64,000 nucleotides of DNA, from positions 1 through 64,000 of the forward strand of contig NZ_MPNT01000002.1 of the NCBI RefSeq assembly GCF_001907675.1, written 5' to 3'. Positions 53,345 through 62,700 of the stretch are shown here, piece after piece (the stretch's first letter is position 1; each line of letters opens with the position of its first letter). The notes beneath the pieces were generated by a model that made no database searches, was not told the origin of the DNA, and saw only the letters and a program-made list of their open reading frames with translations. Source of the DNA: Mycobacterium paraffinicum (GTDB taxonomy: Bacteria; Actinomycetota; Actinomycetes; Mycobacteriales; Mycobacteriaceae). The position numbers and the translations under genes were made by a program.

Positions 53345-55399
53345 GTGACCGGGTTCGGTCACCTGATGGCGCCGGGCCGAATCGGCGCCATGACGGTGCG
53401 CAACCGCGTCGTCATGTCTCCGATGGAGACCATGTACGGCACGCCTGACGGGCTACCGTCGGAGCGCACCCGCGACTACTTCGCCGCCCGCGCCATGGGC
53501 GGCGTGGGCCTGATCACGCTGGGCGCCACCGGAATTGACCATCAACACCCCGAGACGCCCGGCGGCCTGCACCTGGCCACCGACGAGGCGGTCGACGCGC
53601 ATCGGGCCCTGGTGGACGTCGTGCACGAGCACGGCGCCAAGATCCAGCCGCAGATCGTGCATGCCGGCCCCGACGGCCTGGGACCCGAAATCTTCGGGGT
53701 CACGTCGTGGGGACCGTCGGTGATTCCGTCCTACCTCACCGGGCGCCCGTCGGTCGAGATCAGCAAGCAACAGCTGTGCGGCGTGTTCGATCTGTTCAAG
53801 GCCGCGGCGCGGAGGGCCGTCGAGGCCGGCTACGACGGCATCGAGCTGCACGCCGCGCACGGCTACATGCTGTTGGGCTCCTTCCTTGCCCCGCAACGCA
53901 ACCGGCGCACCGACGACTATCGCGGGGATTCGGCGCGCGGCCGGGCGCGGGTAGTAATCGAGGCGCTGGCCGCGATCCGCTCGGAGATCGGTGACGCCCT
54001 GCCGATCACGTTGCGCATCTCGGGCTATGAACGCGTCGCGGGTGGGCGGCCCATCTTCGAGACGGCGCAGCTGGCACCCGAATTCGTGGCGGCCGGCGTC
54101 GACGCGTTCCACGTCAGCGGCGGAGTCATCGACCGGTTGGTGACCGGGATGGTCAACGGCGCCGACGACGGCGACGAGCTCAACGTCGGTGCCGCGGCCG
54201 CGGTCAAGCAGGTGGTCGACGTGCCGGTAATCGCCGTCGGCCGCATCCACGACCCCGCCCGTGCTGAACGGATCCTGGCCGACGGGCGTGCCGACTTCAT
54301 CGCCATGGGACGTCCCCTGTTGGCCGACCCCGACCTGCCGCGCAAGGTGCGCGAGGGGCAGGCGCACCGGGTTCGCAAGTGCATCTCTTGTGAAAACTGC
54401 ATCGACGCAATGGAACAGCGTTTCTCGGTGGACTGTGCCGTCAATCCGCGTACCGGCAAAGAACGCGAATTGGCCGCGGCTCGCGCCGCGCGGGCCAAGC
54501 GCGTGGTGGTCATCGGCGGCGGACCGGCCGGTCTGGAGGCCGCGCGGGTTGCCGCCCAACGCGGCCACCGCGTCACCCTTTTCGAACGCGGCGCCGTGCT
54601 GGGCGGGGCGCTGCGTTGGGCCGCGGTCCTACATCCGGAGAACCAGCCGTTCCTACACTACCTGCGCGAGGAGGTCAGCCTCAGCGACGCGGAAGTCCGC
54701 CTGGGCCGGGCGGTTTCGGCTCAGGACGTCGTCGATGCCGGCCCCGATGCCGTGGTCGTGGCCACCGGGGGCCGTGTTGAAGTGCCGGCAATTCCGGGGT
54801 CCGACCTGCCGCACGTGTACACCGGAGCCGCATTGCGCGAATTGCTTGGCGGCCAAGCCCAATTCGGTGCACCGAGCTGGCAGCGGCTCGCGGCTGCCGC
54901 GCTCGGCGGCTGGCGGCAACGGCTCCTGCGACCCGCCGCGGTTCGGTTGGCCAGCCGCGCCTGGATGCCGGTCGGGCGCCGAGTCGCCATCATCGGCGGC
55001 GACCTGGTCGCCCTTGAGCTGGCCGAATTCCTGGCGAGCCGGGGTCGGCTGGTATCGGTACTCCAACCCGGCAAGAACATCGCGCCTGAAGTGGGCAATA
55101 AGCGCAAGACCGAACACATGGATCGCCTCGACCGGCTCGGCGTCACCGTGCACGTCCGGGCAACCGTGGAACGGATCACCACCGACGCTGTGGTGTTCAC
55201 GCCCGCGGGGGGCACCAACCGGCGGCTGCAGGCCGACAGCGTTGTGCTGGCCGGCACGGTGGAAGCCGACACCACTCTGTTCGACGCGCTGGTCACCGCT
55301 CTGCCCGGCACCCAGGTGCTTGCCGCCGGTGACTGCACCGGGCTGGGACTGATCCGCAAGGCAACCGAGGAAGGCGCACGCGCCGCGTGTGCAATCTAG
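53345..55399 (+). CDS. Old-yellow-enzyme-type flavin/4Fe-4S reductase (2,4-dienoyl-CoA reductase-like)
   Basis: About 684 residues from GTG 53345. Residues 1-350 form an FMN TIM barrel (VVMSPMETMYG, IELHAAHGYMLLGSFLAPQRNRR); then CISCENCIDAM and DCAVNP supply four Cys for a 4Fe-4S cluster; residues 395-684 hold FAD and NAD(P) folds (VVVIGGGPAGLEAARVAAQRG, VAIIGGDLVALELAEFLASRG). This is the FadH/BaiCD architecture for reducing enone or dienoyl-CoA double bonds. It is inserted between adhB and the Rv0760c-like gene, where M. tuberculosis has no such gene. Confidence 0.92.
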   Translation: MTGFGHLMAPGRIGAMTVRNRVVMSPMETMYGTPDGLPSERTRDYFAARAMGGVGLITLGATGIDHQHPETPGGLHLATDEAVDAHRALVDVVHEHGAKIQPQIVHAGPDGLGPEIFGVTSWGPSVIPSYLTGRPSVEISKQQLCGVFDLFKAAARRAVEAGYDGIELHAAHGYMLLGSFLAPQRNRRTDDYRGDSARGRARVVIEALAAIRSEIGDALPITLRISGYERVAGGRPIFETAQLAPEFVAAGVDAFHVSGGVIDRLVTGMVNGADDGDELNVGAAAAVKQVVDVPVIAVGRIHDPARAERILADGRADFIAMGRPLLADPDLPRKVREGQAHRVRKCISCENCIDAMEQRFSVDCAVNPRTGKERELAAARAARAKRVVVIGGGPAGLEAARVAAQRGHRVTLFERGAVLGGALRWAAVLHPENQPFLHYLREEVSLSDAEVRLGRAVSAQDVVDAGPDAVVVATGGRVEVPAIPGSDLPHVYTGAALRELLGGQAQFGAPSWQRLAAAALGGWRQRLLRPAAVRLASRAWMPVGRRVAIIGGDLVALELAEFLASRGRLVSVLQPGKNIAPEVGNKRKTEHMDRLDRLGVTVHVRATVERITTDAVVFTPAGGTNRRLQADSVVLAGTVEADTTLFDALVTALPGTQVLAAGDCTGLGLIRKATEEGARAACAI

Positions 55400-55416
55400 T
55401 GACAGGAGAGATAACC

Positions 55417-55836
55417 ATGACCCAAACCGCTCAATCCCCGGCATTAACCGCGTCGCAGTCGTCGTGGCGCTGCGCGCAGGGCAAAGACCGGGACGGCTGG
55501 CTGGCGCTGATGACCGACGACGTCGTCATCGAGGACCCGATCGGCAAGTCCGTCACCAACCCCGACGGCACCGGCGTGCGCGGCAAGGCAGCCGTCGGCG
55601 AGTTCTTCGACAACAACATCGCCAAGAACCAGCTGACCATCACGTGCGAAGAGACGTTCCCGTCGAGCTCACCAGACGAGATCGCCCATATTCTGGTGCT
55701 GCAGAGCAAGTTTGAGGGCGGTATCACCAGCAAGGTGCGCGGCGTGTTCACCTATAAGGTCAATGAGGCGGGACTGATCACCAACATGCGCGGGTACTGG
55801 AACCTCGATGTCATGGAGTTCGGCCAGGAAGAGTGA
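55417..55836 (+). CDS. Ketosteroid isomerase/SnoaL-like protein (Rv0760c-like)
   Basis: 139 residues from ATG 55417, preceded by CAGGAGAG, matching the length of Rv0760c. The NTF2 fold is seen in GKDRDGWLALMTDDVVIEDPIG, RGKAAVGEFFDNNIA and VNEAGLITNMRGYWN. The DDVVIEDP Asp and the C-terminal MRGYWNLD fit the KSI-like pocket. Steroid-like ligands are known to bind the M. tuberculosis homologue. It is 17 bases after the flavin reductase, suggesting one operon. Confidence 0.9.
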   Translation: MTQTAQSPALTASQSSWRCAQGKDRDGWLALMTDDVVIEDPIGKSVTNPDGTGVRGKAAVGEFFDNNIAKNQLTITCEETFPSSSPDEIAHILVLQSKFEGGITSKVRGVFTYKVNEAGLITNMRGYWNLDVMEFGQEE

Positions 55837-55967
55837 CGCAGGGGCCGCGTGGTTCGCGGCGCCCAAAGACCAGTTGCGTGAAACTAATCGCCCAGACTGC
55901 CGTGGCGGTCGTGATGTGAAGCCGACCGCAACCGTGGCGGCAATTTCGGCGGCCCTATGCTGGGGCC

Positions 55968-56372
55968 ATGGCGTCGATCTTCACCAAGATCATCAACCGT
56001 GAACTCCCCGGCCGCTTCGTCTATGAGGACGACGACGTCGTCGCGTTCTTGACGATCGAGCCCATGACCCAGGGCCACACGCTGGTGGTGCCGCGGGCCG
56101 AAATCGATCAGTGGCAGGACGTCGACGGCGAGACCTTCGGCCGGATCATGGCCGTGAGTCAGCTCATCGGTAAGGCCGTATGCAAGGCCTTCAAGACCGA
56201 GCGCGCCGGGGTGATCATCGCCGGGCTCGAGGTGCCCCACCTGCACGTGCATGTCTTTCCCACCCGACGCCTGAGCGACTTCGGGTTCGCCAACGTCGAC
56301 CGCAACCCTTCACCGGAGTCCCTGGACGAGGCTCAGGCCAAGATCAAGGCGGCGCTGGCTCAATTGGCGTGA
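55968..56372 (+). CDS. HIT-family protein (Rv0759c-like)
   Basis: 134 residues. Histidine triad H91-L-H93-V-H95-V in PHLHVHVFP; the upstream [20 protein letters not shown] is the conserved HIT substrate region. These proteins hydrolyse nucleoside phosphoramidates or dinucleotides. Its last 13 bases overlap the convergent phoR gene. A 131-base gap precedes it, without evident features. Confidence 0.93.
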   Translation: MASIFTKIINRELPGRFVYEDDDVVAFLTIEPMTQGHTLVVPRAEIDQWQDVDGETFGRIMAVSQLIGKAVCKAFKTERAGVIIAGLEVPHLHVHVFPTRRLSDFGFANVDRNPSPESLDEAQAKIKAALAQLA

Positions 56373-57811
56373 ACCGGCTCCTGGGCCGGCACCTCGCTGA
56401 CGCGCGGCAGCGTGACGCGGAAACAGCAGCCCTCGCCGGGCGAGGTCGTCACCTTGACGTTGCCGCCGTGCGCGCGCACCAGTGAGTCGACGATCGACAG
56501 CCCCAGCCCGGTGCCTCCGCTGGCGCGTGCCCGCGACGAGTCGGTGCGATAGAACCGCTCGAACACCCGTGAGGCATCCTGCTCGGTCATGCCGGGCCCC
56601 TTGTCGGCCACTTCGAGCACCGCGTCGGCGCCCACGGTGCCGACGCGAACGGTGACGTCGGCGTTCTCCGGGGTGTGCTGCAAGGCGTTGGCGACCAAAT
56701 TGCTCAGCACCTGCCGGATCCGCGGTTCGTCGCCGAGCACCTCCGGGGTGCCCGGGCCGTCGAGCACCTCCATGGTGATGGTCCGTTGCGGATCCATCGC
56801 CTGCGCGTCGTGGACGGCGTCGCTCGCCAACGCGAGCAAGTCGACCCGGTTGTGCTCGAGCGGCCGCTGCACATCGAGGCGGGCCAACAGCAGCAGGTCC
56901 TCGACCAGCAGACCCATTCGGCGGGCTTCGCTTTCGATCCGGGACAGCAACATGGCGACGTCCCGCGCGGCGCCCTGGCGATACAACTCCGCGAAGCCCC
57001 GGATGGTCGTCAGCGGGGTCCGCAGCTCGTGACTGGCGTCGGTGATGAACCGTCGCATCCGCTCCTCGGAGCTCCGGGCCTTCTCTGCCGACGATTCCGA
57101 CGACGCAAGGGCCTCCTGGATCTGCGCGAGCATCCCGTTCAGGGCCTGCGACAGGCGGCCCACCTCGGTGCGCGGGTCTCGTTCGGGCACACGGCGGTCC
57201 AGCTGGCCGGCGGCGATCGCCGCGGCGGTTTGCTCGACCTCGGACAGCGGCCGCAGGCTGCGCTGCACCACGGCGAAGCCGGCGATGCCGACCACGACCA
57301 GCACCGCGACCCCGATGCCGATCTGCAACCAGACGAGGGAGGTGACCGTGTGTTGGACGTCGGAGAGGTCGATCGCGACGGTCGTCAGGCCGTGCGGGCC
57401 ACGCACCGATACCGCGCGCCACTGGATGTCGGACCCGTTGACCGAGGGCAGCGTGGTCGGGTTGGGCCCCACGTCGTTGTTGGGCGGCAGCGCCGGTTCG
57501 GCGTTGCGGTCGTTGATCGCGGTGAACGGGGTGCCGTCGGTGCCGATACCGCGCACGTAGAACTTCGACGGCGGGCGTGCCGGATCCGGGCCCTCGTAGG
57601 GCGGCGGAGACTGTCGCCGCGGGGCCTGCGCCCAGCCCCGGGACGCGTCGAGCAAAGTCTGATCGATCCGGGTGACCAGGCTGTGCCGCAGGATCGAGGT
57701 GACCGCGATGCCCGAGACCGCCAGGCCGCAGGCCACCAGTACCAGGGTGGCGGCGACCAGCCCTACCCGCAGCGGCAACCCACGTCGATGCTGTGTGGAC
57801 ATGTGCGTCAT
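56360..57811 (-). CDS. phoR: Sensor histidine kinase PhoR
   Basis: 483 residues. Membrane helices at about 14-41 and 157-182 bracket a periplasmic sensor with a proline-rich start; a HAMP domain follows ([20 protein letters not shown]). His261 in [13 protein letters not shown] is the phosphorylation site; N box [13 protein letters not shown]1 DKGPGM, F FERFYR and G2 [10 protein letters not shown] are intact. It responds to acid/redox cues in M. tuberculosis and phosphorylates PhoP. ATG 57811 (or 57802); 31 bases after phoP. Confidence 0.97.
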   Translation of the reverse strand: MTHMSTQHRRGLPLRVGLVAATLVLVACGLAVSGIAVTSILRHSLVTRIDQTLLDASRGWAQAPRRQSPPPYEGPDPARPPSKFYVRGIGTDGTPFTAINDRNAEPALPPNNDVGPNPTTLPSVNGSDIQWRAVSVRGPHGLTTVAIDLSDVQHTVTSLVWLQIGIGVAVLVVVGIAGFAVVQRSLRPLSEVEQTAAAIAAGQLDRRVPERDPRTEVGRLSQALNGMLAQIQEALASSESSAEKARSSEERMRRFITDASHELRTPLTTIRGFAELYRQGAARDVAMLLSRIESEARRMGLLVEDLLLLARLDVQRPLEHNRVDLLALASDAVHDAQAMDPQRTITMEVLDGPGTPEVLGDEPRIRQVLSNLVANALQHTPENADVTVRVGTVGADAVLEVADKGPGMTEQDASRVFERFYRTDSSRARASGGTGLGLSIVDSLVRAHGGNVKVTTSPGEGCCFRVTLPRVSEVPAQEPVHAN

Positions 57812-57842
57812 TCTTCGCTAGCGCTGGTGACCGAGCGCGGGC

Positions 57843-58562
57843 TCAGCGCGGTTCCCGCAGCACATAACCGACTCCGCGCAACGTATGCAGCAGCCGCTTC
57901 TCTCCGGTGTCGATCTTGCGCCGCAGGTACGACACGTAGGACTCGACGACATTCACGTCACCTCCGAAGTCGTACCGCCAGACGTGATCGAGGATCTTGG
58001 GCTTGCTCAAGACGGTGCCCGCGTTGATCACAAAGTAGCGCAGCAGCGTGAATTCGGTCGGCGACAGCGAGACCGGTTCGCCGGCCTTCCACACTTCGTG
58101 GGTCTCCTCGTCGAGCTCGATGTCGGCGAACGTCAGGCGGGCGCTTCGGGGCTCGGCGCCACCCTTGCCGGCGCGCCGGAGGATGACGCGCAACCGGGCG
58201 ACCACCTCTTCGAGGCTGAACGGCTTGGTCACGTAGTCGTCGCCGCCGAGGGTCAGACCGGCGATCTTGTCCTGCAACGAATCCCGCGCCGTCAGGAACA
58301 GCGCCGGGGCGTCGATACCGTCGGCGCGCAGGCGCCGCAAGACCCCGAACCCGTCCATGCCGGGCATCATCACGTCGAGGATCACCGCGTCGGGACGGGC
58401 CTCGCGCGCCCGATCCAGCGCCTGGGCTCCGTTGCTCGCGGTGTAGACCTCGAAGCCCTGGAACTTCAGACTGACCGAGAGCAACTCGACGATGTTGGCC
58501 TCGTCGTCGACCACGAGGACGCGAGCCTCCGGTTTCGTTTCGCTTGGGGATGCCGCGGTCAT
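57843..58562 (-). CDS. phoP: Response regulator PhoP
   Basis: 239 residues, OmpR family. Receiver: acidic pair D19-D20 in VLVVDDEAN, phospho-acceptor D63 in ILDVMMPGMDG, Lys113 in VTKPFSLEEV. The C-terminal winged helix (SLSPTEFTLLRYFVINAGTVLSKPKILDHVWRYDF) and VVESYVSYLRRKID are complete and almost the M. tuberculosis sequence. An in-frame TAG lies 7 codons upstream of ATG 58562, so the longer M. tuberculosis N-terminus cannot be present. It governs envelope lipids, acid response and virulence-linked genes. Confidence 0.98.
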   Translation of the reverse strand: MTAASPSETKPEARVLVVDDEANIVELLSVSLKFQGFEVYTASNGAQALDRAREARPDAVILDVMMPGMDGFGVLRRLRADGIDAPALFLTARDSLQDKIAGLTLGGDDYVTKPFSLEEVVARLRVILRRAGKGGAEPRSARLTFADIELDEETHEVWKAGEPVSLSPTEFTLLRYFVINAGTVLSKPKILDHVWRYDFGGDVNVVESYVSYLRRKIDTGEKRLLHTLRGVGYVLREPR

Positions 58563-58591
58563 CAGGTTGTTCGCCCCCTAGTTGAACGTTA

Positions 58592-58609
58592 CCTATGTGA
58601 AGCCTGTGT
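58592..58609 (-). promoter_or_regulatory. Candidate PhoP box in the phoP promoter
   Basis: On the minus strand ACACAGG-CTTC-ACATAGG is a direct repeat with an 11-base period, the spacing of mycobacterial PhoP sites (two heptamers related to TCACAGC, 4 bases apart). It lies 30-47 bases upstream of the phoP ATG, consistent with known autoregulation. Confidence 0.5.
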
Positions 58610-58718
58610 ATTTGCTGGAAGCTCAGTGCCAACACTCTGATAGTAGTCTGCCAGGAATCATCGCGTTGGCTTGGACCTGCGCCGGATGGCGCGGTCGCGT
58701 CGCGAATAGACTCGTGGG

Positions 58719-59435
58719 ATGAATCTCGCCGCACGGATCGTCGCGACCGCGACCGCCCCGGCACGCGTCGGACTTGCCGCCGCCGACGCTAGCCTGACCG
58801 TCGCGAGCGCCGCAGTGGGTGTGGCGAAACGGGCATTGGGCGACGGCGGGACCGCCGGATCGACCGCCATGACGTCGATGTGGGGGATCGACGATGCGAT
58901 CGTTCGCGCCAACCGGCTCGCCCGGCTGCTGGACGACGACGCGCCCCTTGGGCGGGCGGTGGCGCCAGACGGGCCGATCGACCGGTTGCTGCGCCCGGGC
59001 GGCGTGGTCGACATGCTGACGTCGGAGGGCGGCCTGCTCGACCGCCTGACCGCGGAGGGCGGAGGGCTGCACCGCACGCTGCAGCCGGGTGGTCTTGCCG
59101 ATCAGCTCGTCGCCGAGGACGGGTTGATCGAGCGGCTGCTGGCCGAGGATGGCCTGGCCGATCGGCTGCTCAGCGAGGGCGGCCTGGTCGACAAACTGAC
59201 GGCGAAAAATGGGCCGCTGGACCAGCTCACGGACGTCGCCGACACCCTGGCGCGGCTGACGCCCGGGATGGAAGCACTCGAGCCCGCGATCGCCACGCTG
59301 CAGGACGCCGTTGTCGCGCTGACCATGGTGGTCAACCCGTTGAGCAACATCGCCGACCGCATCCCGCTGCCGGGCCGCCGGCGTCCCTCCTCCCGGTCGG
59401 TGCGCTCCACGCGCGTGATCGACAGCGGCGAGTGA
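58719..59435 (+). CDS. Decapeptide-repeat protein (Rv0756c-like)
   Basis: 238 residues. Residues 81-170 consist of nine consecutive in-register 10-residue units, for example TSEGGLLDRL, LQPGGLADQL, VAEDGLIERL, LAEDGLADRL and LSEGGLVDKL (consensus x-x-E/P-G/D-G-L-x-D-x-L). The N-terminal 40 residues are Ala/Val-rich and amphipathic, the C-terminus basic and Arg/Ser-rich. The periodic Gly-Leu-Asp-Leu pattern could form a helical solenoid or coil. Function unknown. It diverges from phoP across 156 bases, so it may be under PhoP control. Confidence 0.85.
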   Translation: MNLAARIVATATAPARVGLAAADASLTVASAAVGVAKRALGDGGTAGSTAMTSMWGIDDAIVRANRLARLLDDDAPLGRAVAPDGPIDRLLRPGGVVDMLTSEGGLLDRLTAEGGGLHRTLQPGGLADQLVAEDGLIERLLAEDGLADRLLSEGGLVDKLTAKNGPLDQLTDVADTLARLTPGMEALEPAIATLQDAVVALTMVVNPLSNIADRIPLPGRRRPSSRSVRSTRVIDSGE

Positions 59436-59463
59436 CCGTTTAGGCTTGGACCGGTTTGATCCC

Positions 59464-59535
59464 GCCTCCTTAGCTCAGTGGTAGAGCACTCGCCTTGTAA
59501 GCGAGCGGTCGTCAGTTCAATCCTGACAGGGGGCT
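59464..59535 (+). tRNA. tRNA-Thr (anticodon TGT)
   Basis: A 72-base cloverleaf: acceptor GCCTCCT pairs with AGGGGGC (one G-U), D arm GCTC/GAGC, anticodon stem CTCGC/GCGAG around loop CTTGTAA (anticodon TGT), T arm GTCAG-TTCAATC-CTGAC, discriminator T at 59535. CCA is not encoded. TGT reads ACA threonine codons. Confidence 0.96.
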
Positions 59536-59670
59536 CTGCGCCAAATGTCCGACGTCGGCTGTGATGGGCGGCGGCAATCGCGCGCCGGTCCCACCGGGAC
59601 GATTTCGGGACCCGGGTCGCCGAGCAAACCCGGGCGACGCTCGCGCGAAGCGGGTTACGTTGCAGCGCCG

Positions 59671-60279
59671 TTACAGCCCGGATGGTACGACCTTGCCGTT
59701 CACCGTCACCTCGACCTGCCCGGTCGTCGGGCTGTATTGGATCTTGCCGTGCTCGAAGTTCGACACGAGCAGATCGCCGACAGCGTTCACGTCGCTGGTG
59801 GGAACGCCCAGCGGACCTGCCGAACCGTTGGTGCCGGTGACCGCGGGCACGCCGTCGGGGTCGCGTGGGACATTCCAGGCGTCCCGGATCTTGCCCAGGA
59901 TGATGTATGCGGGCGTGCCTGCCGCGCCGTTCTTGGCGGTGATCGCGCCGCCCTGGAACTGCTGGAATACCACTCCGCTATCCCGTGTGCCCGCGTTACG
60001 GTCACCCGTCAGCGGCTTGCCCAGAGCGTTCTTCTGGTCCGCGGTTGCCGACGAGTACTTGGCGGCGATCGGCCCGGTCAACGTCACCTCGACATCTCTC
60101 TCGCCGATGAGCTTGACCTCGGTGGGCGGCGCTGGGGCTGAGGACGTGGAGACGGTGTTCGCCCCTTCCTGAGGCGGTGGCGACGCGTGGACGCCCTTGC
60201 CATTGCTGCATCCGACCGTGATCAGTGCGACGGCGACCAGGCCGACGACTGACGCGTGGCGGTGTCCGATCGTTGTCAT
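59671..60279 (-). CDS. LGFP-repeat lipoprotein
   Basis: 202 residues. A signal peptide with lipobox ends VALITVGC-SNG (Cys24), so the mature protein should be lipid-anchored. After a Pro/Ser linker, residues 65-170 carry LGFP-type repeats (GPIAAKYSSATADQKNALGKPLTG, GVVFQQFQGGAITAKNGAAGTPAYI, SAGPLGVPTSDV). Such repeats bind the cell wall in mycolic-acid bacteria. ATG 60279 has AGGGGGAAG upstream. Confidence 0.86.
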   Translation of the reverse strand: MTTIGHRHASVVGLVAVALITVGCSNGKGVHASPPPQEGANTVSTSSAPAPPTEVKLIGERDVEVTLTGPIAAKYSSATADQKNALGKPLTGDRNAGTRDSGVVFQQFQGGAITAKNGAAGTPAYIILGKIRDAWNVPRDPDGVPAVTGTNGSAGPLGVPTSDVNAVGDLLVSNFEHGKIQYSPTTGQVEVTVNGKVVPSGL

Positions 60280-60727
60280 GCGCTTCCCCCTATTCGCGTG
60301 TTCCCGCCGACCCCGAACGAACTTACGACGCGGACACGGACGGCGAGCCAGAGGCCCCACGTCAAGATCATCGGCGCTGGACGCCGGCGATGCCCGCGCG
60401 CAATGGGCCGAAAAAACACCGGGATCAGATCCTGAATTCTGGAGAGCGAACACCGCCTTGCGAAATTATTTGCAGCGCAACAGGTTTAACCGTTGTTACC
60501 GCCGGCTGAGCACGGGCGGCGCGGCTGGCGGGGGTCGGGGGCTCGGCGCGGCGCCCCGCATCGGCCGTTCTGGACGCACCCTCGGTGCTGAGCCGCCGTT
60601 GCCGCGCCAGGGACCCTCGGCTCGGCCGGCATCGAAGCTGTGCTCGCGGCAAAGACCGCTGGAGTACTACCGGCGGCAGTGGGTAGCCGACGTCATAGCA
60701 GTTGCCGTTGAGGCTGGAGGTCGCGCG
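60280..60727. other. 448-base gene-free gap
   Basis: Divergent gap between the lipoprotein and the membrane protein genes. Frames across it have no recognisable protein content. A short AT-richer patch around 60460-60505 (with GGTTTAACC at 60483-60491) may hold a promoter; I see nothing else. Confidence 0.5.
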
Positions 60728-61507
60728 ATGCCGGTTACGGCGGGGCCAGTCCCCGGGGCGACGTCGGGTTTGCGCAGAGTTCCGATGGACCCGGGACGGT
60801 TTCGTAGCGGGCGTTGGTTCCTACGCGCCGAGGGCGTGCTGGTGTCCGCGTTCGGGATAGCGGGGCTGGTTTCGGCCGCCCTTCATCCGCACGCCGGCCC
60901 GACCGGCGCGCCGATTCTGGGCCTGGCAGCAACGCCGGCGCAAAGCGCCATACTGCTGGGACTGGGGGTGGTGGCGGGCATCGCGGCCGCCGGTCGTCGC
61001 CGCGCCGCGATCACCGTCACCGCGGTGAGCGCGGTGGCCTACACGCTGTTGCTGTTCTTCGGCAGTGTCGCCACCGCGCGTGCACGGCCCACGCCGTTGG
61101 GGTTCCACGCGGCCGACATCGTCCTGCACGGTGTCCTGGCGGCGGTCAACTTCGCCCTGCTGATGTGGCTGATTCCCGACGAGCTGGGAGACGAGATCTG
61201 GGTGCCGCGACGTGACCGCGATCGGGGGCAGGCCCGCCGAGCGGACCGCAAGGCAGAGGCTTCACCGCCAGCGGCAGCGGCGCCCGCGCAGCAGATCCCC
61301 TCCCAGCGTTCGCCGGCAGAGGCAACCCCTCCACCGTCGAGCAGCAAAGGAACGGACGAGCCCGTGGCCCGTCACGTCGAAAACTCGACACCGACGAACC
61401 ACTTCCATGCTCGGGCGACGGGTGTGGTCCTCTCCCGCGGCGTTGTGCCGGCGGCGATGGTCCTGGCGGCTGCCGTCGGCGTCATCGTGTGGTTACGCCG
61501 CCGCTGA
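60728..61507 (+). CDS. Membrane protein with four helices and disordered tail
   Basis: 259 residues from ATG 60728 (CTGGAGG eight bases upstream). Four hydrophobic segments at about 35-55, 72-92, 97-115 and 128-146 resemble the DUF4383 group (FRSGRWFLRAEGVLVSAFGIAGLVSA, LLGLGVVAGIAA, FHAADIVLHGVLAAVNFALLMWLIP). Residues 155-220 are charged and Pro/Ala-rich, likely disordered, and a final helix (GVVPAAMVLAAAVGVIVWLRRR) may re-enter the membrane. Function unknown. Confidence 0.72.
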   Translation: MPVTAGPVPGATSGLRRVPMDPGRFRSGRWFLRAEGVLVSAFGIAGLVSAALHPHAGPTGAPILGLAATPAQSAILLGLGVVAGIAAAGRRRAAITVTAVSAVAYTLLLFFGSVATARARPTPLGFHAADIVLHGVLAAVNFALLMWLIPDELGDEIWVPRRDRDRGQARRADRKAEASPPAAAAPAQQIPSQRSPAEATPPPSSSKGTDEPVARHVENSTPTNHFHARATGVVLSRGVVPAAMVLAAAVGVIVWLRRR

Positions 61508-61562
61508 CTGCCTCGGCGTGATCCTGCGCCCGGTGGGCGTCGCTGGATATGGTCGGCCGCTG

Positions 61563-61754
61563 TCAGATTCCGGCGCAGATGTGGACGACCGGGATCGGCG
61601 CGCAGATGCTGGCCGAAATGTAGGGCCTGGGGCCGTAATAACCACCCCACGGCGGCGGCGGTGATGGCGGCGACAACGCCGTCGCGATGACAAACCAGCG
61701 CGAGTGTGGCCGGGCCAGAGAGTACCAACCGGTTAGCCAAGCTGAGCACCACAA
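61563..61754 (-). CDS. Possible small secreted Gly/Pro-rich protein
   Basis: A 63-residue frame ends in PPPPWGGYYGPRPYISASICAPIPVVHICAGI, whose aromatic/Gly/Pro core and two Cys look like small exported mycobacterial proteins. The N-terminal part has a moderately hydrophobic stretch but is not a clear signal peptide, and the start is uncertain. The rest of the 410-base gap (61508-61917) shows no other gene. Low-confidence call. Confidence 0.3.
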   Translation of the reverse strand: MWCSAWLTGWYSLARPHSRWFVIATALSPPSPPPPWGGYYGPRPYISASICAPIPVVHICAGI

Positions 61755-61917
61755 GTCTCCGTGCAGGCAATTCGTAAGCCTGGCGGCGTTGCTGCGAAAG
61801 GGGTCGAAGCATCATTTTTTGCAAGCCGACTCAGGTGACAGCCCGCCTTCGCGCCGCACGCCGAACGGTCCTGCCCGCCATGCACGCGTGCCCGCTCCGG
61901 GGAAGGCCATGACCGGG

Positions 61918-62700
61918 TCAGGGGTGGCCTGGGCTGCCCCCGAGATCGCCCTGGATGCCTTGCAGATCCCCTTGGATCCCTTGCAACTTTCCTTCGATCG
62001 CCTGCAGATCGGAGAGGACACTCTGGTAGGCCGGCTGCATCTCGTCCGGCGTTGCGGGTTGAGACTTGGGGCAGTACGCGACGATGGCGCCGGCGGTGAC
62101 TTCCGCGCTTTGGTTGGCATCCCATATCGACGACCGCTGAACGAACGCCACCGCATCGGCGAAATTGGGTTGGTGCGCCAGGAAGTCACAGACCGCGTGC
62201 CCCTGGGCCATCACGTATTCCTGGCTGGGAAACGGTACGCCTTCATGCTTCAACGCGGCGATGAACGCCATGTCGGCGATCTCGATCCGCGGGGCGGGTG
62301 CCACCGGCGCGATGCGACTGGGCGGCGGCGCCGCCGACGGCGGGCTGTCGGCGGGCTGCTCCGATGAATCCCGTTGGTGGACCGCGAACATCACCACCAC
62401 CGCGGCGGCGACGGCGGCCAGAGAAAGCGGCAACGCCGCGAGGAGACCCAATCGGCGCCGAACACCCATGCGCGCGCGGAGCGCGGTGCCGGACCTGTGG
62501 GCGCCCCGGGCGTCGGCGACGATCTCGCCGTCACGCACCTTTCCCGCGTTGGGGGCAGGCGTCCCCGCGCTATGCGCGAGCAGCTCGTCGAGCAATTCGT
62601 CGATCTCTCGGGATGACGGCTGACCGCCGCGCTCGCCGACCGATCGGCGCCCAAGGGCGATGCGCCGCAATTCTGAATCGATCGTCTCGCGGTCGCGCAT
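61918..62700 (-). CDS. Anchored DUF732 protein
   Basis: 260 residues. An N-terminal cytoplasmic region of about 80 residues, one membrane helix ([24 protein letters not shown], about 84-107), a Pro/Ala linker, and a DUF732 domain ([40 protein letters not shown]) with the paired Cys of that family. The last 40 residues form heptad-like units ([21 protein letters not shown], also repeated in DNA), a short coiled coil. DUF732 proteins are small mycobacterial envelope domains of unknown role. The cytoplasmic part resembles no known domain to me. Confidence 0.82.
   Translation of the reverse strand: MRDRETIDSELRRIALGRRSVGERGGQPSSREIDELLDELLAHSAGTPAPNAGKVRDGEIVADARGAHRSGTALRARMGVRRRLGLLAALPLSLAAVAAAVVVMFAVHQRDSSEQPADSPPSAAPPPSRIAPVAPAPRIEIADMAFIAALKHEGVPFPSQEYVMAQGHAVCDFLAHQPNFADAVAFVQRSSIWDANQSAEVTAGAIVAYCPKSQPATPDEMQPAYQSVLSDLQAIEGKLQGIQGDLQGIQGDLGGSPGHP

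Noticed and set aside
61918..62010. Possible CRISPR-like or tandem DNA repeat
   Set aside because: The units are only about 21 bases, coding, contiguous and without spacers; they are heptad repeats of the DUF732 protein.
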